Assembly (NCBI GenBank): GCA_973895155.1
Contig: OZ316896.1
Location: 5,270,001 to 5,334,000, forward strand
Length of the DNA: 64,000 nt
Reading direction: 5' to 3'
Origin: Marsupella aquatica
Taxonomy: Eukaryota > Marchantiophyta
Both the position numbers and the translations under genes were made by a program. The notes under the pieces are model-generated. The model did no database searches. It saw only the letters and a list, made by a program, of their open reading frames with translations, and had not been told where the DNA came from. How positions within the stretch are numbered: the first letter of the stretch is position 1; every line of letters starts with the position of its first letter. Below are positions 38,108 to 50,919 of the stretch, in pieces.

Positions 38108-38455
38108 GTTATTAATTATTGTAACATTCTGAAAGAGACGAAACGAATTGTACTGACCGCTGCACAGTCAGTTGTGTAGAAGCTCGGCTGATTCAGTCAT
38201 TTGAATCGTTTTTGGAGCTCGATCTTTCCTCTAACTGTAATAATTGTTGTAACATTCCAAAAGGGATGAAGACGAATTGTACTGACCGCTGCACTGCGAG
38301 TTGTATAGAAGCTCGACTGACTCAGACTTTTCAAAGGTTTGTTGAGCTCGATCTTTCCTCGAACTGTAATAATTACTGTAACATTCCGAAAGGGACGACG
38401 AAGAATTCAACTGACCGCCGCACAGTCAGTTGTATAGAAACTCGACTGAGTAAAG
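38108..38455. repeat. Three ~110-125 bp tandem repeats
   Basis: Each unit has GTAATAATT-GTAACATTC-GAAAGG, then GACGAA..., CTGACCGC(T/C)GCAC, AGTTGT(A/G)TAGAA, CTCG(A/G)CTGA. Units start near 38108, 38215 and 38339. A plus-strand frame (38212-38469) is open through the last two. Confidence 0.85.
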
Positions 38456-38784
38456 GGGCGAAGGATTGATGGAATAATTGTAATTGTCAATTGGAAGATG
38501 TTGTGACATCCGAGTACCTATCTTGTGGTTTACGAAGATTTCATGGTGCGAAAGGTTGAACTGAATGCATATCTGGTTTAGCAAGATTTGATGGCGTAGA
38601 AGGTGCAGCAATTCACGACAGTGAGCCGACTCGAAGGAGAATTGAAGATCAAAGAAACACAGGAGATTCAGCAAGGTGATTTTTCATCAGAAGGTGCGGA
38701 TCGATATCGGTCGGAGCCCTCACAGCAGCAAGTCACAGTGTAGAACACACAATCTGGCCTGATGTGGCCAGCCCCAGTTGCATT

Positions 38785-39488
38785 ATGGATGAGGCGATGG
38801 GTCTGCGGATGATGCTTGCGGCGTCAACTGGCGGTCCTCCTATGATGGGAGTTGTGGGCACCACAAAACAATGCTTTGAGCGCTTCGGAGTACCATCTTG
38901 TGCCATATGACGTGAAGATCACGACCGAGGTGCGATGTGGCACAGAGAGCTTCGAGTGGGACATTCCCACGGACACTAAAGGGTCCATCACAGTGGAAAC
39001 CTTTGAAGATGTAAGCATCGACACAGCAAAGAAATTCGTGGAGTATAATCTTACCATGTTCTTGGGGTCGATGGGTTGGCCTACGCCTACAACATTACCG
39101 ACACCGAGCTTGTGCGAAGGGTGAAGCAGGATGTGAGAGGAGTTTTGCTCATGTATCTGTTGTTCAACCTGTATGGAACTTCAGAATGTGTTCAAGATTC
39201 CGGCAAGGCAGCTGCCTTCAACGGGATTATATCAGATGCAGACTGGGACCACTGTCTCGTGACAGCATTAACAGGGCGCTAACTTTCCTGGCTGCCCGTG
39301 GCCGCAGTAAGTATGGAACCAAGGCCATAGGATCATGCCTCCGTGCGTACTGCAATCTGTCAAAGGAGAGGTATGCCACGAAGGCTGAAAAGCGGAAATA
39401 CGACTTTGTGCACAACTGTATGTACTGGGCAGTCCACCCAGTGAATAGAACATCCTTCCTGTGCCAATTTCTAGGAAGCCACAGATGA
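38785..39488 (+). pseudogene. Frameshifted ORF chain of unknown family
   Basis: Starting from ATG 38785, three plus frames hand over to each other with protein-like composition. One is 38785 to about 38870. The next is to about 39065 (with 'VPYDVKITTEVRCGTESFEW'). It shifts at a GGGG run into 39068-39282 ('VRRVKQDVRGVLLMYLLFN'), then shifts again into 39262-39488 ('RGRSKYGTKAIGSCLRAYCN'). Together they look like one decayed protein of about 220 residues. I recognise no plant family, Gag, integrase or reverse transcriptase motif. An integrated non-retroviral sequence or an unknown transposon protein are both possible. Confidence 0.4.
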
Positions 39489-39867
39489 AGGTGTTCCACG
39501 CACATTCAGGGGGTGCCAAACCTGTAGCTTTCGAGTTACCTGAACACATGCAAGTCAGAGCATAAATCTTTGTTCAACGGAGATTCTGATCGATCTTCTT
39601 CAATTTTTGACACGTATCCTTGTGAGAACATAAGGCATTATAAATTATACAGGTGATGACATCAATCCTGCGTACCTGGACTTGTGTGTTGGTTTTGTAA
39701 CCTCTCAACGCTTTCGAACTTCGTAATATTAAGCTGATCGAAACAGATGTTGATGCAAATGAGTTGAACTTGATGAGGAAAGGAAAGATGGTCGGCAGCT
39801 ATGGAGGTGTTCACACTGCGAGTATAATGTAGGTTTACAGTTGAGGATTAATGTAGTACAACTGGAT

Positions 39868-40120
39868 CGGCTATGTAGATTCGAGCTGATTATGATGAAA
39901 GCGATATGTAGATGACATCGCTTTCATCAAAATTGATTGAATCTTCAATTTTGATCCATTTTGAAGATACTATCATCTACATAGAAGGTCTGCAAGTAAA
40001 TCGTCCTCTACACAGAACTAGCGATGTCAAGAATAAAGCCCAACGAGATCGTAGAACTTCTTGAGCCTCTACAGAAATTTCATTCTCAGTGGCGAATGCT
40101 ATCCTTTGAGAATGAAATGC
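39868..40120. repeat. Cluster of perfect inverted repeats
   Basis: GATGAAAGCGAT (39894) pairs with ATCGCTTTCATC (39917). ATCAAAATTGA (39926) pairs with TCAATTTTGAT (39945). An outer CTATGTAGAT/ATCTACATAG pair spans both. TTTCATTCTCA pairs with TGAGAATGAAA near 40078 and 40108. I see no gene over 39489-41200. Confidence 0.8.
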
Positions 40121-41490
40121 CCAACTTAGGTGGATCACATGACAGAGTCCTCTACCACTTCTCATGACGTGCACTCTTACAGCAAGTCAGCTAACGAAGA
40201 ATTCATCCCAGCTTATGCTCCAGCCGTTTCAAAAACATAGCGTATATCTATACCAATGCTTGAGATGTTTTCTGAGCCAGAGCTAATCAAAATTTGAGAA
40301 TGGACTACGGATTGGTAGGCTTTGGAGACCTCACTGTGCACCAAAATGCCTACTACTTTCAATCCAACATGAATACGGAAAGAAATTACCCAGTTCGTTT
40401 CCTGCAATCATCCGACAAGATTTGATACTGACCATAGCTTGAAGTAATAGAACTTACGGACATAGCAGGGATAAAGCCTCTGTTACCGTTGGAGCTTTCC
40501 GCCGAATCTCTCATCCTCTCCAGAATCCTTTAAGCTTAAGCACGGAGCCTTTCACGAAGAGCAAACACAGAGAATACTTTCGATTATACGATTATCCGAT
40601 CCTAAAGCTGTAATCGACAGACTCATGTTACAGTGCCAGCTCTCCGAACAAGGGGTGAACAAACAGAGATCTCGAAGAAAAATCTGATCCGACCATACTG
40701 ACTTCTGAGACCCCCAACTGTGCCTAAATCGCTCTTGTCATCAAACTGCATGAACCTGTCCCCTGTCTTCCCCTGACCTCTGAGAGAGCGAGGTACCACG
40801 ACATGGCCCAATTCACTCATCAGCACGAACGGTTTTGACCCTTGACTATCGAAATGCGCCGAATTGTTCGAAAGCTACTTGCATCAAACTGTCCCCTGCT
40901 CTAGGGTTTACGGTTTCGAAGAGCGAGTTTCCCAATTCTCTCACCGTCCAGGTCGAATTGAAGTCTGACTACTCAAACGCATGTTGATCGATCACACCTT
41001 CACGAAGTCGTCCCAATTTTACGGCACTCTGCGAGCCTTTGGAACCATCACTCATCCCGCTCGCGCCCGAAACTTCGAATTTCAAATTCCCGGAAAGACC
41101 TCCAAAATCATTCCCCAAACCCTAATCGAAAACCTTCATTCGATGGAAATTTGTGACATTATCACTTTCGTCCAAAGACTCTCTCACTCCGTCGTGCAGA
41201 TCACCCATAAATCCCACGGCTGAAATTCAAACGTCAGATCTAACGGCCACGATTGACGAGGATGAGTTTTCCCGCTCAAGTAGCTGGTGACGCGTGCTAG
41301 TTGCAGCGCCTTGTGGCCGTAGATCTCAGAGATCGAGGACCAGGAAGCGCTGCTGTGTGCTTTCGATTTGAAATTTCAACGCAATTCGACCCTTCTCGTC
41401 TTCTCGATCCTGTGCGTGCTCTCGACGGAAAGACTCAATCTCAGAGTTTGGCTCTCAGAGTTGATCGATCGATTGCCATTGCCATGAGAG

Positions 41491-41497
41491 TATAAAT
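41491..41497 (+). promoter_or_regulatory. Histone H4 TATA box
   Basis: TATAAAT lies 207 bp upstream of the H4 ATG. Upstream are a telo-box-like CTAGGGTTT (about 40901), AAACCCTAA (about 41119) and an ATCTAACGGCCACG word (about 41239). The last resembles motifs common in plant histone promoters. Those upstream assignments are tentative. Confidence 0.6.
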
Positions 41498-41661
41498 TAT
41501 GGCCTTCGCCTGAGGACGAAACTCAGTGAGCATTCTCTCTTCTCTTCTCTAGTGCGAAGAATCCCTTTCGCAATTGGAGAAAAGCAGCTCTAGTCACTAA
41601 GTTGAGTATTCTCTGTCGCCTTTCTCGAGCTGAAGAAATTGGAGCTGATTTGCGGAGCTGA

Positions 41662-42015
<354 letters not shown>

Positions 42016-43354
42016 TCATCCTCGTTTGGTATCCTGTATATTGGCGACATCTCCGCTCCTCATCGAGAACCGTTCTGTAGGGGGTTCGAAGTTACCTACT
42101 GAGGTCTTCTCCTGTGGCCTAGATGGATGCTGGATACGAATTGATGTGCGGGCTCTTTTCCACTGAGCGACCTCGGACTTCCCCTTTGTTTGTTTCAACG
42201 CATGTTGAAACTTCGAATCTAGTCCAGGCTAGGGGTTGAATAGCACGTAGCTTCATACTCAGTACCTGACTCTTCAACTAGGATGTCTGGAAAGACCGTG
42301 AAGTGGATCTCATGATCCTGATGTACATATCACATTTTTGAAATTGAATGTCGATTTTCGGAACTCCCATTCCCAGCTTTTTGCTTCTACTCAGTCGCTA
42401 GTTGTTGATTCCTAGTCCATTCCCAGTCTGCTACACATTTGCTCTGCGAATGGATTCCGACTGTAATCCGATTATATGAATTGCGACATTGGAAAACGTG
42501 TCTCAGTCATCGGTCGCGCATGCAATTAAGATGTCACATCTTTTCACATCTGGTATCTTATTAAGAATTACCAGATGGTAGTAATTAGAGTCAATCGATT
42601 TGAGCATTCTACAATCACTGGGATGGACTATTACACGTTCGGGACTAACTTGTCAGTGCAGGATGACTGTCCTACAATGGCGCCAATAAGCCAAGTTCCC
42701 ACATGTATTCGGATACTGCTGTGCAGCAAAGAGGCAGATGCTTTGGTAGCTGCTGGTTTCCAGAAGGTTGATGCCATGGAATCGATAGGCCCTGGTTCCT
42801 GCTTTGCCTAAACCAGTTCTTCTGCATGGTCTTGATTCTTATCGAGTAGGCGTTAGGCCTCTGTAGACGCAGTGGAGACCTTTACTTCCTTGCAGAAGTA
42901 GTCTAGTAGGGCGAATACTGAATAAACAGGAGATGTCCTGCAATTTGCACGTTACTGGTATGACTTGGTCGTTCTATAACCAGTTGAATTCAGGGATTTG
43001 TCATCTTGCAACCTCTTTTAACCGGTCTGTGCATGCCCATACCCTTCTGGGTAGTTAGGTTAGAAATTGAGACCAATTTGAATAGTAGCTACAATGTGTA
43101 TTCATGAACAATTTCTGTTACGCCGGACCTGAGGAGTTGAGCTGTTGCACTTCCGGCAGAGACGAACAAAAACATTCTTTTCTCATCTGGTACCGCAGAT
43201 AATGCTGAAGTGGCAACAAGATTCACAATATTAGATCAGGTATGTGAGTGTGTAATTAGTGAAGGCAAAACGATATTCTGATCTCACTGTCAATCTTTCT
43301 GTGGGGGCAGTCTCAGCATTCTGCCGAGTTTGGTTTTACTTTGCTGTTCTGCAG
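42016..43354. other. H4 3' flank and intergenic
   Basis: No gene is recognised. The plus frame 42575-42811 (78 codons) is not similar to AAE or any family I know. Exons of the AAE copy upstream of 43355 could not be found. Confidence 0.4.
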
Positions 43355-46300
43355 GGGAGATTAACGCTAATTTCGGGGGGCATCTTTTTCCAATCAGATG
43401 TGTTGTTGACGGTTGGGGCCATAATCATTTGAGATTTGAGATGTATTTGCATTGCCTGCTAATCTTGGGTAGATGGGGGTCCCTTGTGGATATATGCAAC
43501 GCTGCTCAATGGTAGTACCATGGCTGTGTATAATGGTTCTCCCCTTGGTCGTGGATTTGCGAAGTTTGTGCAGGTTCTCCTCTGACAAATATAGTTTTTA
43601 ACCTGTTGTCCCAGCTACCAGCAAGCGAGAAAACACTCTAATATGAGGGCAAACTCTAGAAGGAATTGTTGAAGAAATTTGAAATATAGGACAAAATTCT
43701 GCTTCTCTAAAAGGGAGGCCTGACATAACATTGGACATGTTTCAGGATGTAGGGGTTACAACACTGGCAACAGTCCGAAGCCTTGTGATGACTAGGAATT
43801 TACCAATTGTTCGCACATCCTTGATTGGTCGAAGATTCGGTATGTGACGAGGAATAAGCGAATATCTGGGATATCTGGATACTTTCGCTGCATTACATTG
43901 CATTTCCGCTCCTGGTTATCATGAAAATAATAGCATTCAGAAATGGTTCAAGTATATCAGTATTTCAAATGTATTGGTTTCTTGCTATCATCTTGTTTCA
44001 AAAATGGCCTGCGGAGTGGCGGAATGTAGTGCTCAATAAGGAATTCAGGATCAAAACAGCAATATTCTCATAACATAAAACAATCAGGCAACCTTCGGTA
44101 ATGCATCTCCCTTCATGTGCTCCCGTAAAAGTCCCTTTATGGGGAGGGGAAGTATGGGCCCAAGGAATGAATAGGGCTCGGAAGCTGACCTAGCTACATG
44201 GGGCTCAAGGATCGGATTTTGTATCCCGCTTGACGTTGCATATAATTGGATGGCAGGGTTAGTGATAGAGTTTGACCAATGGACTTTGACGCCGTTGTAA
44301 ACTACCTTTTTACCAACCTAATCTGATTTGTGTCCCAAGATACATAATGAACCCTTCATTCCTACTATATGTTCGGTTTTTTCGTATGGATGCAAGCACT
44401 TACAATGCATTTTCTTCCGTGCCGAAGTGTCGAGTGTAGATGATGATTTGTGGCTATTTGTGACACCTGTGTTGAATGCTGTGAAGGAACGGAGCTTGCA
44501 TCAGCTTAGGTTGGCAGTTCTTTTGTACCGACCTTGCATAGGCTTGTGGCTGTACCTGCATGATACTTAATATGCATAGGGCTTAGAGATATTTGATGTG
44601 GAATCGAGAAATATCTGTAAGCCCTATGATTGACTAACTTTAATGGGCATATCACCTTTAGATGGTATGGACCTTTTGCTTAATACACAGAGGTACTTGC
44701 CGTTCTGAAACTGTATGAACTCTATGAGACTTTGTGTTCAAAGAGTTCATTTTTGCAATAATGCATCCAACGGGTGATTTAATCTCCATGCTGCAGCCAC
44801 AGGATCAACCATGTGTTGGTGAAGTTGGGTAGGTCGCTGTCAACTTTGGTACCTCAAGCCGCCTACTGAATGCAGATCATGAGAAAGTTTACTTCACTGG
44901 AATGCCTAGATACAAACGAAAGGTAATCTTGCTGGAACCTTCTCACTGAAGTTACACCGCGTTTTCTAGCTCATTATCCTGTATCTTTCAAGTTCCTTTA
45001 GCCAGTAGCAAGTTTTGTCATAGCTCATATCTGACCATATTTTTTCATAGATTCACTGATTGCCACTGAATTTTTTAGATGTGAGAGACTTTAGCAATTC
45101 GGTTGCACGAGTTGCAATAAACGAGTAATGGAATCTTGTAGTTGCTCCTAAATTTCTGCTCCTAGTTTTTTGGAGAAAATGGACCGAGTTTTCAGTCCTC
45201 TAGTCCCTCACAACGAGAGCCTGAACTCGTGCCTGCTTTTCTGGCCTTTATTCTCTGATATCGTTTATTGCAGTCGGAAGACTTGTTAAAAGTCCCTATT
45301 GGTGTTGTCACTAACTTTCCGACTTGTTAAAAGTCCCTATTGGTGTTGTCACTACACCCTTCCCCCCTCCGGGTACCGGGGTAGCCGTGGCTTATAAGAA
45401 GTGTAGAGCATGGGCAATTTGTCGTTGGGAGTTTGTAAAGTCTCTCATTTTTTAGGCTTGTTGACATGGCTTATAAGAAGTGTAGAGCATGGGCAATTTG
45501 TCGTTGGGAGTTTGTAAAGTCTCTCATTTTTTAGGCTTGTTGACATGACGTAAATGGACCCTGCTATATACAACCCATGCTTATTTTCATTTTCCTTCTG
45601 GTCCAATCACTTCTTTTGATCACTGGCTTGTATGACGAGGGAAGGGTATGGCGCTTGCAGATATTGAGGTATGGTGACCTATTTGAATGGACCCCAGGAG
45701 ACTACCCTCGAGCCCATGGTCGATCGCACAACACTATGAATCTACGTGGAATCAAGGTTTCTGGTGTTTCTTCTTCTTGTTCTTCTTCTTTCTTCTTCTT
45801 CTTGGCCAATTGACACATTCCCATGTTACATTCTTTAGTTGCACCTACTAGGATGTCAACCAGACGGCTTATCCTGGATCTCTTACTTTAGTGTTGTTAA
45901 AAAGATTGAGCCTCTTCATTGAACTAGTACAGACAATAGTTTATCTGAACTGTGAAGAATCAAGTGCAATTGCAAACCTTGAACGCTCAAACGGCATGAA
46001 AGAAAGCTTGATTGCTGACTACTTCCGGACCTTCCTGATGGAATCCCTGAAATTCATGCCCAAGTATTTTTCCTTGATACTTTCTATCTGACTTCTGTTG
46101 CAGGCAAGTGCTGTAGAGGTTGCAGGCAAGTGCTGTACTGGAAACTGCTGCTTTAGCCATATCGCCACCAGGTGGTCCAGAGCAACTCGTTATCATGGTT
46201 GTTTTGAAAGACAGGTCAGTGCCGACAATTGACACATGCAAAAGTGCATTTTCCTTAGCTGCTCAGAAATATCTCAATCGCCAGTTCAAGGTAAGTCTAC

Positions 46301-46669
46301 CGTAAGGAAATGAATATAGCTTATAACGCAATGGCAGGGTAGGGTCAGTGTCAGCTGGAGATGGCCGCACCACCTCATGGTAGCTTGCAACACAAGAAAC
46401 CAGTAGTCAATAGAGCACTTATGCTCTTCTTTGAAATGAGATGTGAGGAAGGTATCTTCCACATTGCTGGAACCCTCGAAGGAAACTTATTTCATGGGTG
46501 GGGCCAAAGGTTTAGTAACTTGATCAATGGACTTGATTTCTTACAAAAGTTGCTGCTCTCTGTCTGCCTGTACAAGTGAGGAGTGGAGATTGTTCTAGAG
46601 TTAAGGCGCACAGCTTCTGCAAAGAGTTTTGAGGGCTCAACTCAAGCAAAAGGCGAGCTCGAAATTGTA
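43355..46669 (+). pseudogene. AAE17/18-type acyl-activating enzyme pseudogene
   Basis: A dead paralogue of the gene at 61.5-64 kb. Exon remnants are 43355-43573 (LFPIRC, WGH; then LLNGSTMAVYNGSPLGRGFA), 43746-43839 (DVGVTTLATVRSLV), about 44409-44571, 44797-44922, 45661-45756, 46126-46290 and 46574-46669. Damage is plain. There is a frameshift in the first remnant before 'WIYATLLNG'. The acceptor AG before 44409 is deleted, with frame loss. An in-frame TAG lies at 44830-44832 and a codon is lost in 45661-45756. The acceptor at 46104 is duplicated with loss of 14 codons. The last acceptor changed from CAG to CAA. Intron sequences also match the minus-strand gene, so this was a genomic duplication and not a retrocopy. 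Confidence 0.9.
45386..45546. repeat. Tandem duplication of ~78 bp in a pseudogene intron
   Basis: The block TGGCTTATAAGAAGTGTAGA...TTAGGCTTGTTGACATG is present twice, almost unchanged. Just upstream (45285-45355) a ~43-bp block with CTTGTTAAAAGTCCCTATTG is also doubled. Confidence 0.9.
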
Positions 46670-46981
46670 GTCTCTCACAGACCCAAAAGCATGGAAAAAA
46701 TGATTGTAGTTGTCATGTCAATGCATTGGTTAACTATCCTGTGGTTGGAGATTGAAAGTATCACTTAATTATTAGAGCATTGCTGTACAAATATTTTTAG
46801 CTTCCATTGCCATATATCAGTCAGACTCCTTGTGAGATGCACCTATTGCAGACATATATCATGTGGATTGTCAAATTTAAAGAGCTAAGCATTGACGAAT
46901 TTGCGGTGCATATTGCATAGCTTTGGTTTGCTATCCTCACTCTTAACTTTGTGATAATAAATGCAGCGAATAGGTTATTTA

Positions 46982-47340
46982 GTGATAATCTACTGCAAAT
47001 CCAAAGACATCTTGAGTTCCACAGTCCAAAAGGGAGTGGAATGCATCTGGTACAAAGCCTTCCTGTCTCATATCCAGAAGCAGTCGATATGCTTCCACAC
47101 CTCCACCACTCTCAGCAAATGCTCTAGTCATAACGTTCCCTGAGATGAAATTTTGGTCATCGCGCCTAGCATATCCTGCACGTTCCAAGTAACAACACTC
47201 TTTGTCTAAAGTTTATCAAAAACTCGCCGTGATGCAGTGATGAACCTGCTTGGCCGCTAAAAGGTCCTTCTATTTCGAGCGCATCTGCAGAACTTTAACA
47301 TACGTGTCCGGGTTTGTAGGAATTGCCTCGTTGTAGACTA
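46982..47340 (-). pseudogene. PPR protein relic (PLS type)
   Basis: On the minus strand, fragments in shifting frames match the consensus of plant PPR proteins: 'PDTYVKVLQMRSK', a stop, 'KDLLAAKQVHH', then (other frame) 'TWNV', then 'VMTRAFAESGGGVEAYRLLL' and 'MRQEGFVPDAF'. PPR proteins bind organelle RNA. Here at least one stop and several frameshifts leave a dead fragment of about 100 residues, with no full gene around it. Confidence 0.75.
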
Positions 47341-48117
47341 TACTGCAAAACAGAAATTGCTTGACTCGTAGTACCAGCGCTATGCATGCACTCAAAACAG
47401 AAAGGCCATTTAGCTTGTGCAGTGTCTAAACCCTAAACTCTGCAATCTGCCTTGAGCAATCAAATTGAGCCCTGCCTTCATCCCTCCTGGAGTTGATCGG
47501 CAATCTATCCAAAGTGCTTTCCTGAGCAGTTGTGTTGAATTCTCAGTCACCCCTTCATCCCCTCTTCCTCTCTGGCAGGTTCCACTTCTCGAATCTCCAG
47601 CACATTGTTCGCTGTTATACTATCACTCGCTTTCAAGTCACCTACTCATTCTGAGTTCCACTTTCAAGCGGTCAGTGTTCTGTTGACATAATTCAATCGC
47701 ACCAACGACCTTACGTGAAGGATTCCGGTTCTGCTCGATCATTTTTGCAGCTTCCCTCACTTGGCAGCGCCTACGCGAGTTTGACGGGATTGTGCCTCCC
47801 GCTGTGCTATACTGCAGCTTGGAAACGATGGAAAACTTCAACTTCCAGTCTATCTGGGCTCTACTGCTCAAGCTTCTCGCTTGTATAGCAGCTCAAAAGC
47901 CTTCGTTCGAATGCGTTGGGCACTCCTTCTACCACGCCAGACGTCTGCGGTCCCAACCTCCCAGCAAGTCGGTCCTCTTAAACGCTGCCAAAGCTTCTGC
48001 CGAGTCCTCGGATGACAACCTCTAAGCGGAGCTCCGACTCTCCCAGCAACGCTTGTGCCTCAAGAGATGTGAAAAGACTCTCTATTGAGTACACGCTGAG
48101 AACACCATCGCCTTAAA
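47341..48117. other. Intergenic
   Basis: A 78-codon plus frame (47792-48025) starts with ATG and is Ser- and Leu-rich, with no family match. Nothing else is seen. Confidence 0.4.
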
Positions 48118-48410
48118 CCCACTTCCAGAGCTGCATTCATCTTTCGCATTTCCACGTCCAATGTCTAATCTCTTCATAAATGCTAGACCATTGCGTCTCC
48201 CACGCCAAGATCCTTGATCACTTCTACTGAGAATGGCTTTGGGTCTTGAAACCCACTTCCAGCTCTGCTTCCATCTTTCGCATTTCCACGCACAATGTCT
48301 ATGCTCTTCATAAATGCTAGACCATTGCGTCTCCCACGCCATGATCCTTGATCACTTCTACTGAGAACGCCTTTGGGTCTTGAACCCACTTCCAGCTCTG
48401 CTTCCATCTT
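48118..48410. repeat. Tandem repeats of ~134 bp
   Basis: Two full units and a partial third start at 48118, 48252 and 48385 (CCCACTTCCAG, CATCTTTCGCATTTCCACG, AAATGCTAGACCATTGCGTC). Internal stops on both strands argue against coding. Confidence 0.9.
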
Positions 48411-48554
48411 TGGCATCCACCACTGCCACTGGACGCCAAGTGGTTGCAGCCATGTTGTATGTTGTCGTTGGAGCAATGTTATCGTTGTGGTGGTGTCATC
48501 ATTGATGTGGTTTGGTTGTGGAAGACAATTGTCATTTAAATCATTGTTGTGGTT

Positions 48555-49125
48555 CTTGTAGTCAATTCTCATTTGGGGCCGACAAGTTGTCATTGCGGCC
48601 ATGTTGTTTGTGCAGACGTGCTGTTAATTTGGCCGGGTCGTGGCTTTGTTGTGGACAGGTTGTCATTTCGGCCATGTTGTTTGTGCAGAGGTGTTGTTAA
48701 TTTGGCTGGGTGGTCACTTTGTAAGAAACCGTCGGCTTTGGATGAGAGCACTCCATCTCACACCGGGTCTCACACTACACTAACAAAACATCACGATGGA
48801 GAAACTCATGAAAGATCTATAGTTCATGAGAAACTACATGTGAAAAATGAAAGAGAGAATGTTCTCACTCCAACCTAGAAACCCCAAGGGAGCCAAGATG
48901 TGTGAGCCTAAACTAAACATATTTTATCCTAATGTAATCCAGGGTTAACTAACCCTAATAAGGTCAAACTAACTAAAGTCAGGAACTCAAGTCAATTCCT
49001 AACACGCTTTGTTGTGGACAGGTTATCATTGCGGCCATGTTGTTTGTGCAGGAGGAGTTGGATGGTCGCTTTGTTGTGGTTTCACCCATGTGGTTATTAA
49101 GGTAGGGTCATCATTTCAGTTGTGT
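48555..49125. repeat. ~70-bp minisatellite split by a solo LTR
   Basis: Units contain TTGTCATT-CGGCCATGTTGTTT-GTGCAG and TTTGTTGTGGACAGG. Two units lie before 48719 and one or more after 49005. The interruption is the solo LTR at 48720-49004. Confidence 0.8.
48720..49004. mobile_element. Solo LTR
   Basis: This 285-bp sequence interrupts the minisatellite. It starts TGTAAGAA and ends CCTAACA (on the other strand TGTTAGG to TTACA), the TG..CA ends of an LTR. Flanking pentamers CACTT (48715-48719) and CGCTT (49005-49009) are a 5-bp duplication with one change. It has no coding sequence. It is unrelated to the Copia LTRs at 20.7-27.1 kb. Confidence 0.75.
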
Positions 49126-50919
49126 TGTCCTTGCAGAAATGTTGTTGCAAGTGTGTTTTTCTTCCAAACATATCATCATTTTGGCCAATTATTGTTGTTG
49201 TGCTTGTATGTGTTGTTATAAAGTGAGCCTTTTCTACCATGTATTTCCTGTTGGTTGTGGAATCAGTTGTTGTTGCTAGGCCGAGATGGGAGAAAATCTG
49301 GGGAGGGATGCTTAGTTTTCTAACCCCTTTTCTCTTTTCCCTCGGCTCCACCCTAAACCCTAAACCCCTCCTCCCAGATTGTTTGCCACCCCCTTGCGCA
49401 ATGTGTCCTGCCTGACCCATGGGCAGGCACAGCCTCCCCTTGTGCCTGCCTCCCCTTGCCATAGAATGTGGAAAAGAATTTGAAGGCTGGGAAGAGTTCC
49501 TGTCCAAATTGGATTTGTATTGGACCAGGGGAGAGTTTTGGCAGCATTTCATTTTAGAGATATCACATAGATCATCCTTGCTGGGTTCTGTGGACTGTTG
49601 TATTTGGGTGACACATAAAGTGTGATTTACTGGATAAGCAGAGACACATGCTTCCAGGGACCCTCTTGGGCAAAATTTAGTGCTTAAGAGACCTCCAATG
49701 TTTTAAAAAGTTCCCCTTGGCAAAGTGGAGTGCTGCATATATAGACCTCCAATGTTCAAAACCCCCAAGAGACCCCTACTTAGTACAACAGTATACCAGT
49801 CACCTTGATTTTGTCTGGTATAAGAGCCCAAACCATATCTCTTGCTTGTTAGTAGATCTCAGCTATTGATACTTGGCATTATGTGGGCTGTCAAAGTCAT
49901 AGAAGTTAACAAGAGCGGGGTCCAATTAAAACCATGACATATTAGTCAAAATTTCAAAAAACAGTGGCACCTAACTAGATAATTATGATCAAAACTACTC
50001 TTCATGCAGTGCCTATGGTCTAGAGTGAAACCTAGACCATGACTCTTGGGGCGTAACTGAGCTTATGGGCGTGAGTGGAATATTGGGATTGAGGGCAGAG
50101 TGAGTTTCTCAAAATGGGTCAGTGGACTGGAATGTACTCACCTCTATTCATGTTCAAAGAACTGGCATCTAAGTAGATACTGCTAGTCTCCCTTGCAATT
50201 TACTAAATCTCAGTTATTGCTTTATTGTCAATAGACTGACACTGCCCCGTGTCTGAACAACCAGTGATTAAAACTCATTCATTTTGCAAAAGGTGAGAGA
50301 ATGGCTTCAAAGTCAAGATGACACAGATTCATTCAATGTCACTAAAAATAATTCAAATAGACCCCCAGATTGGCCTCAACCTGATCACTATTAAACTTGA
50401 AAATTTTGAAATCTGCAGAAAGCAATATCCACATTATTATTCCCAAACCTGCACTATGTTATCCCCAAACCTGCACTTATCCACATTATTATCCCCAAAC
50501 CTGCACGTGTCCACATTATGCACTATGCCATAAGCGCATGTATATCATTTATGCACTTCTTCATATGTGCCTGCTGCACTTTCCAATAGGTGCATCTGAA
50601 ATCTCTTATGCACTTCCGCATGTCTTGTCAGGTCATACACATCAGAGTCCTCATACACAAAACCTCCATATATAGTGCATGATTCAACTGCATAAGTGCA
50701 TGAAACCACCATGTGTAGTGGTCCACTGCCCTAATCAACAAGTGCTTCTCCCGTCCTAGTAATTGAAAAATGCATGTGCACTCTTATAAACAGCACTTAT
50801 GTATTTGTCTTTCTGTGACATATAGCTGCACTTACAAAAGGTACATATTTTGGTGCATTTACAAAGGGAAATTTGTAATATTAGGGGACTAGACGACCAG
50901 GAATGCACTTATGCTCTGT
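49126..50919. other. Intergenic
   Basis: No gene. A short array of CCCAAACCTGCAC units (21-35 bp) lies at about 50440-50530. Confidence 0.5.

Noticed and set aside
49097-49552. 151-codon minus-strand open frame
   Set aside because: It runs through minisatellite and simple sequence and has no protein character.
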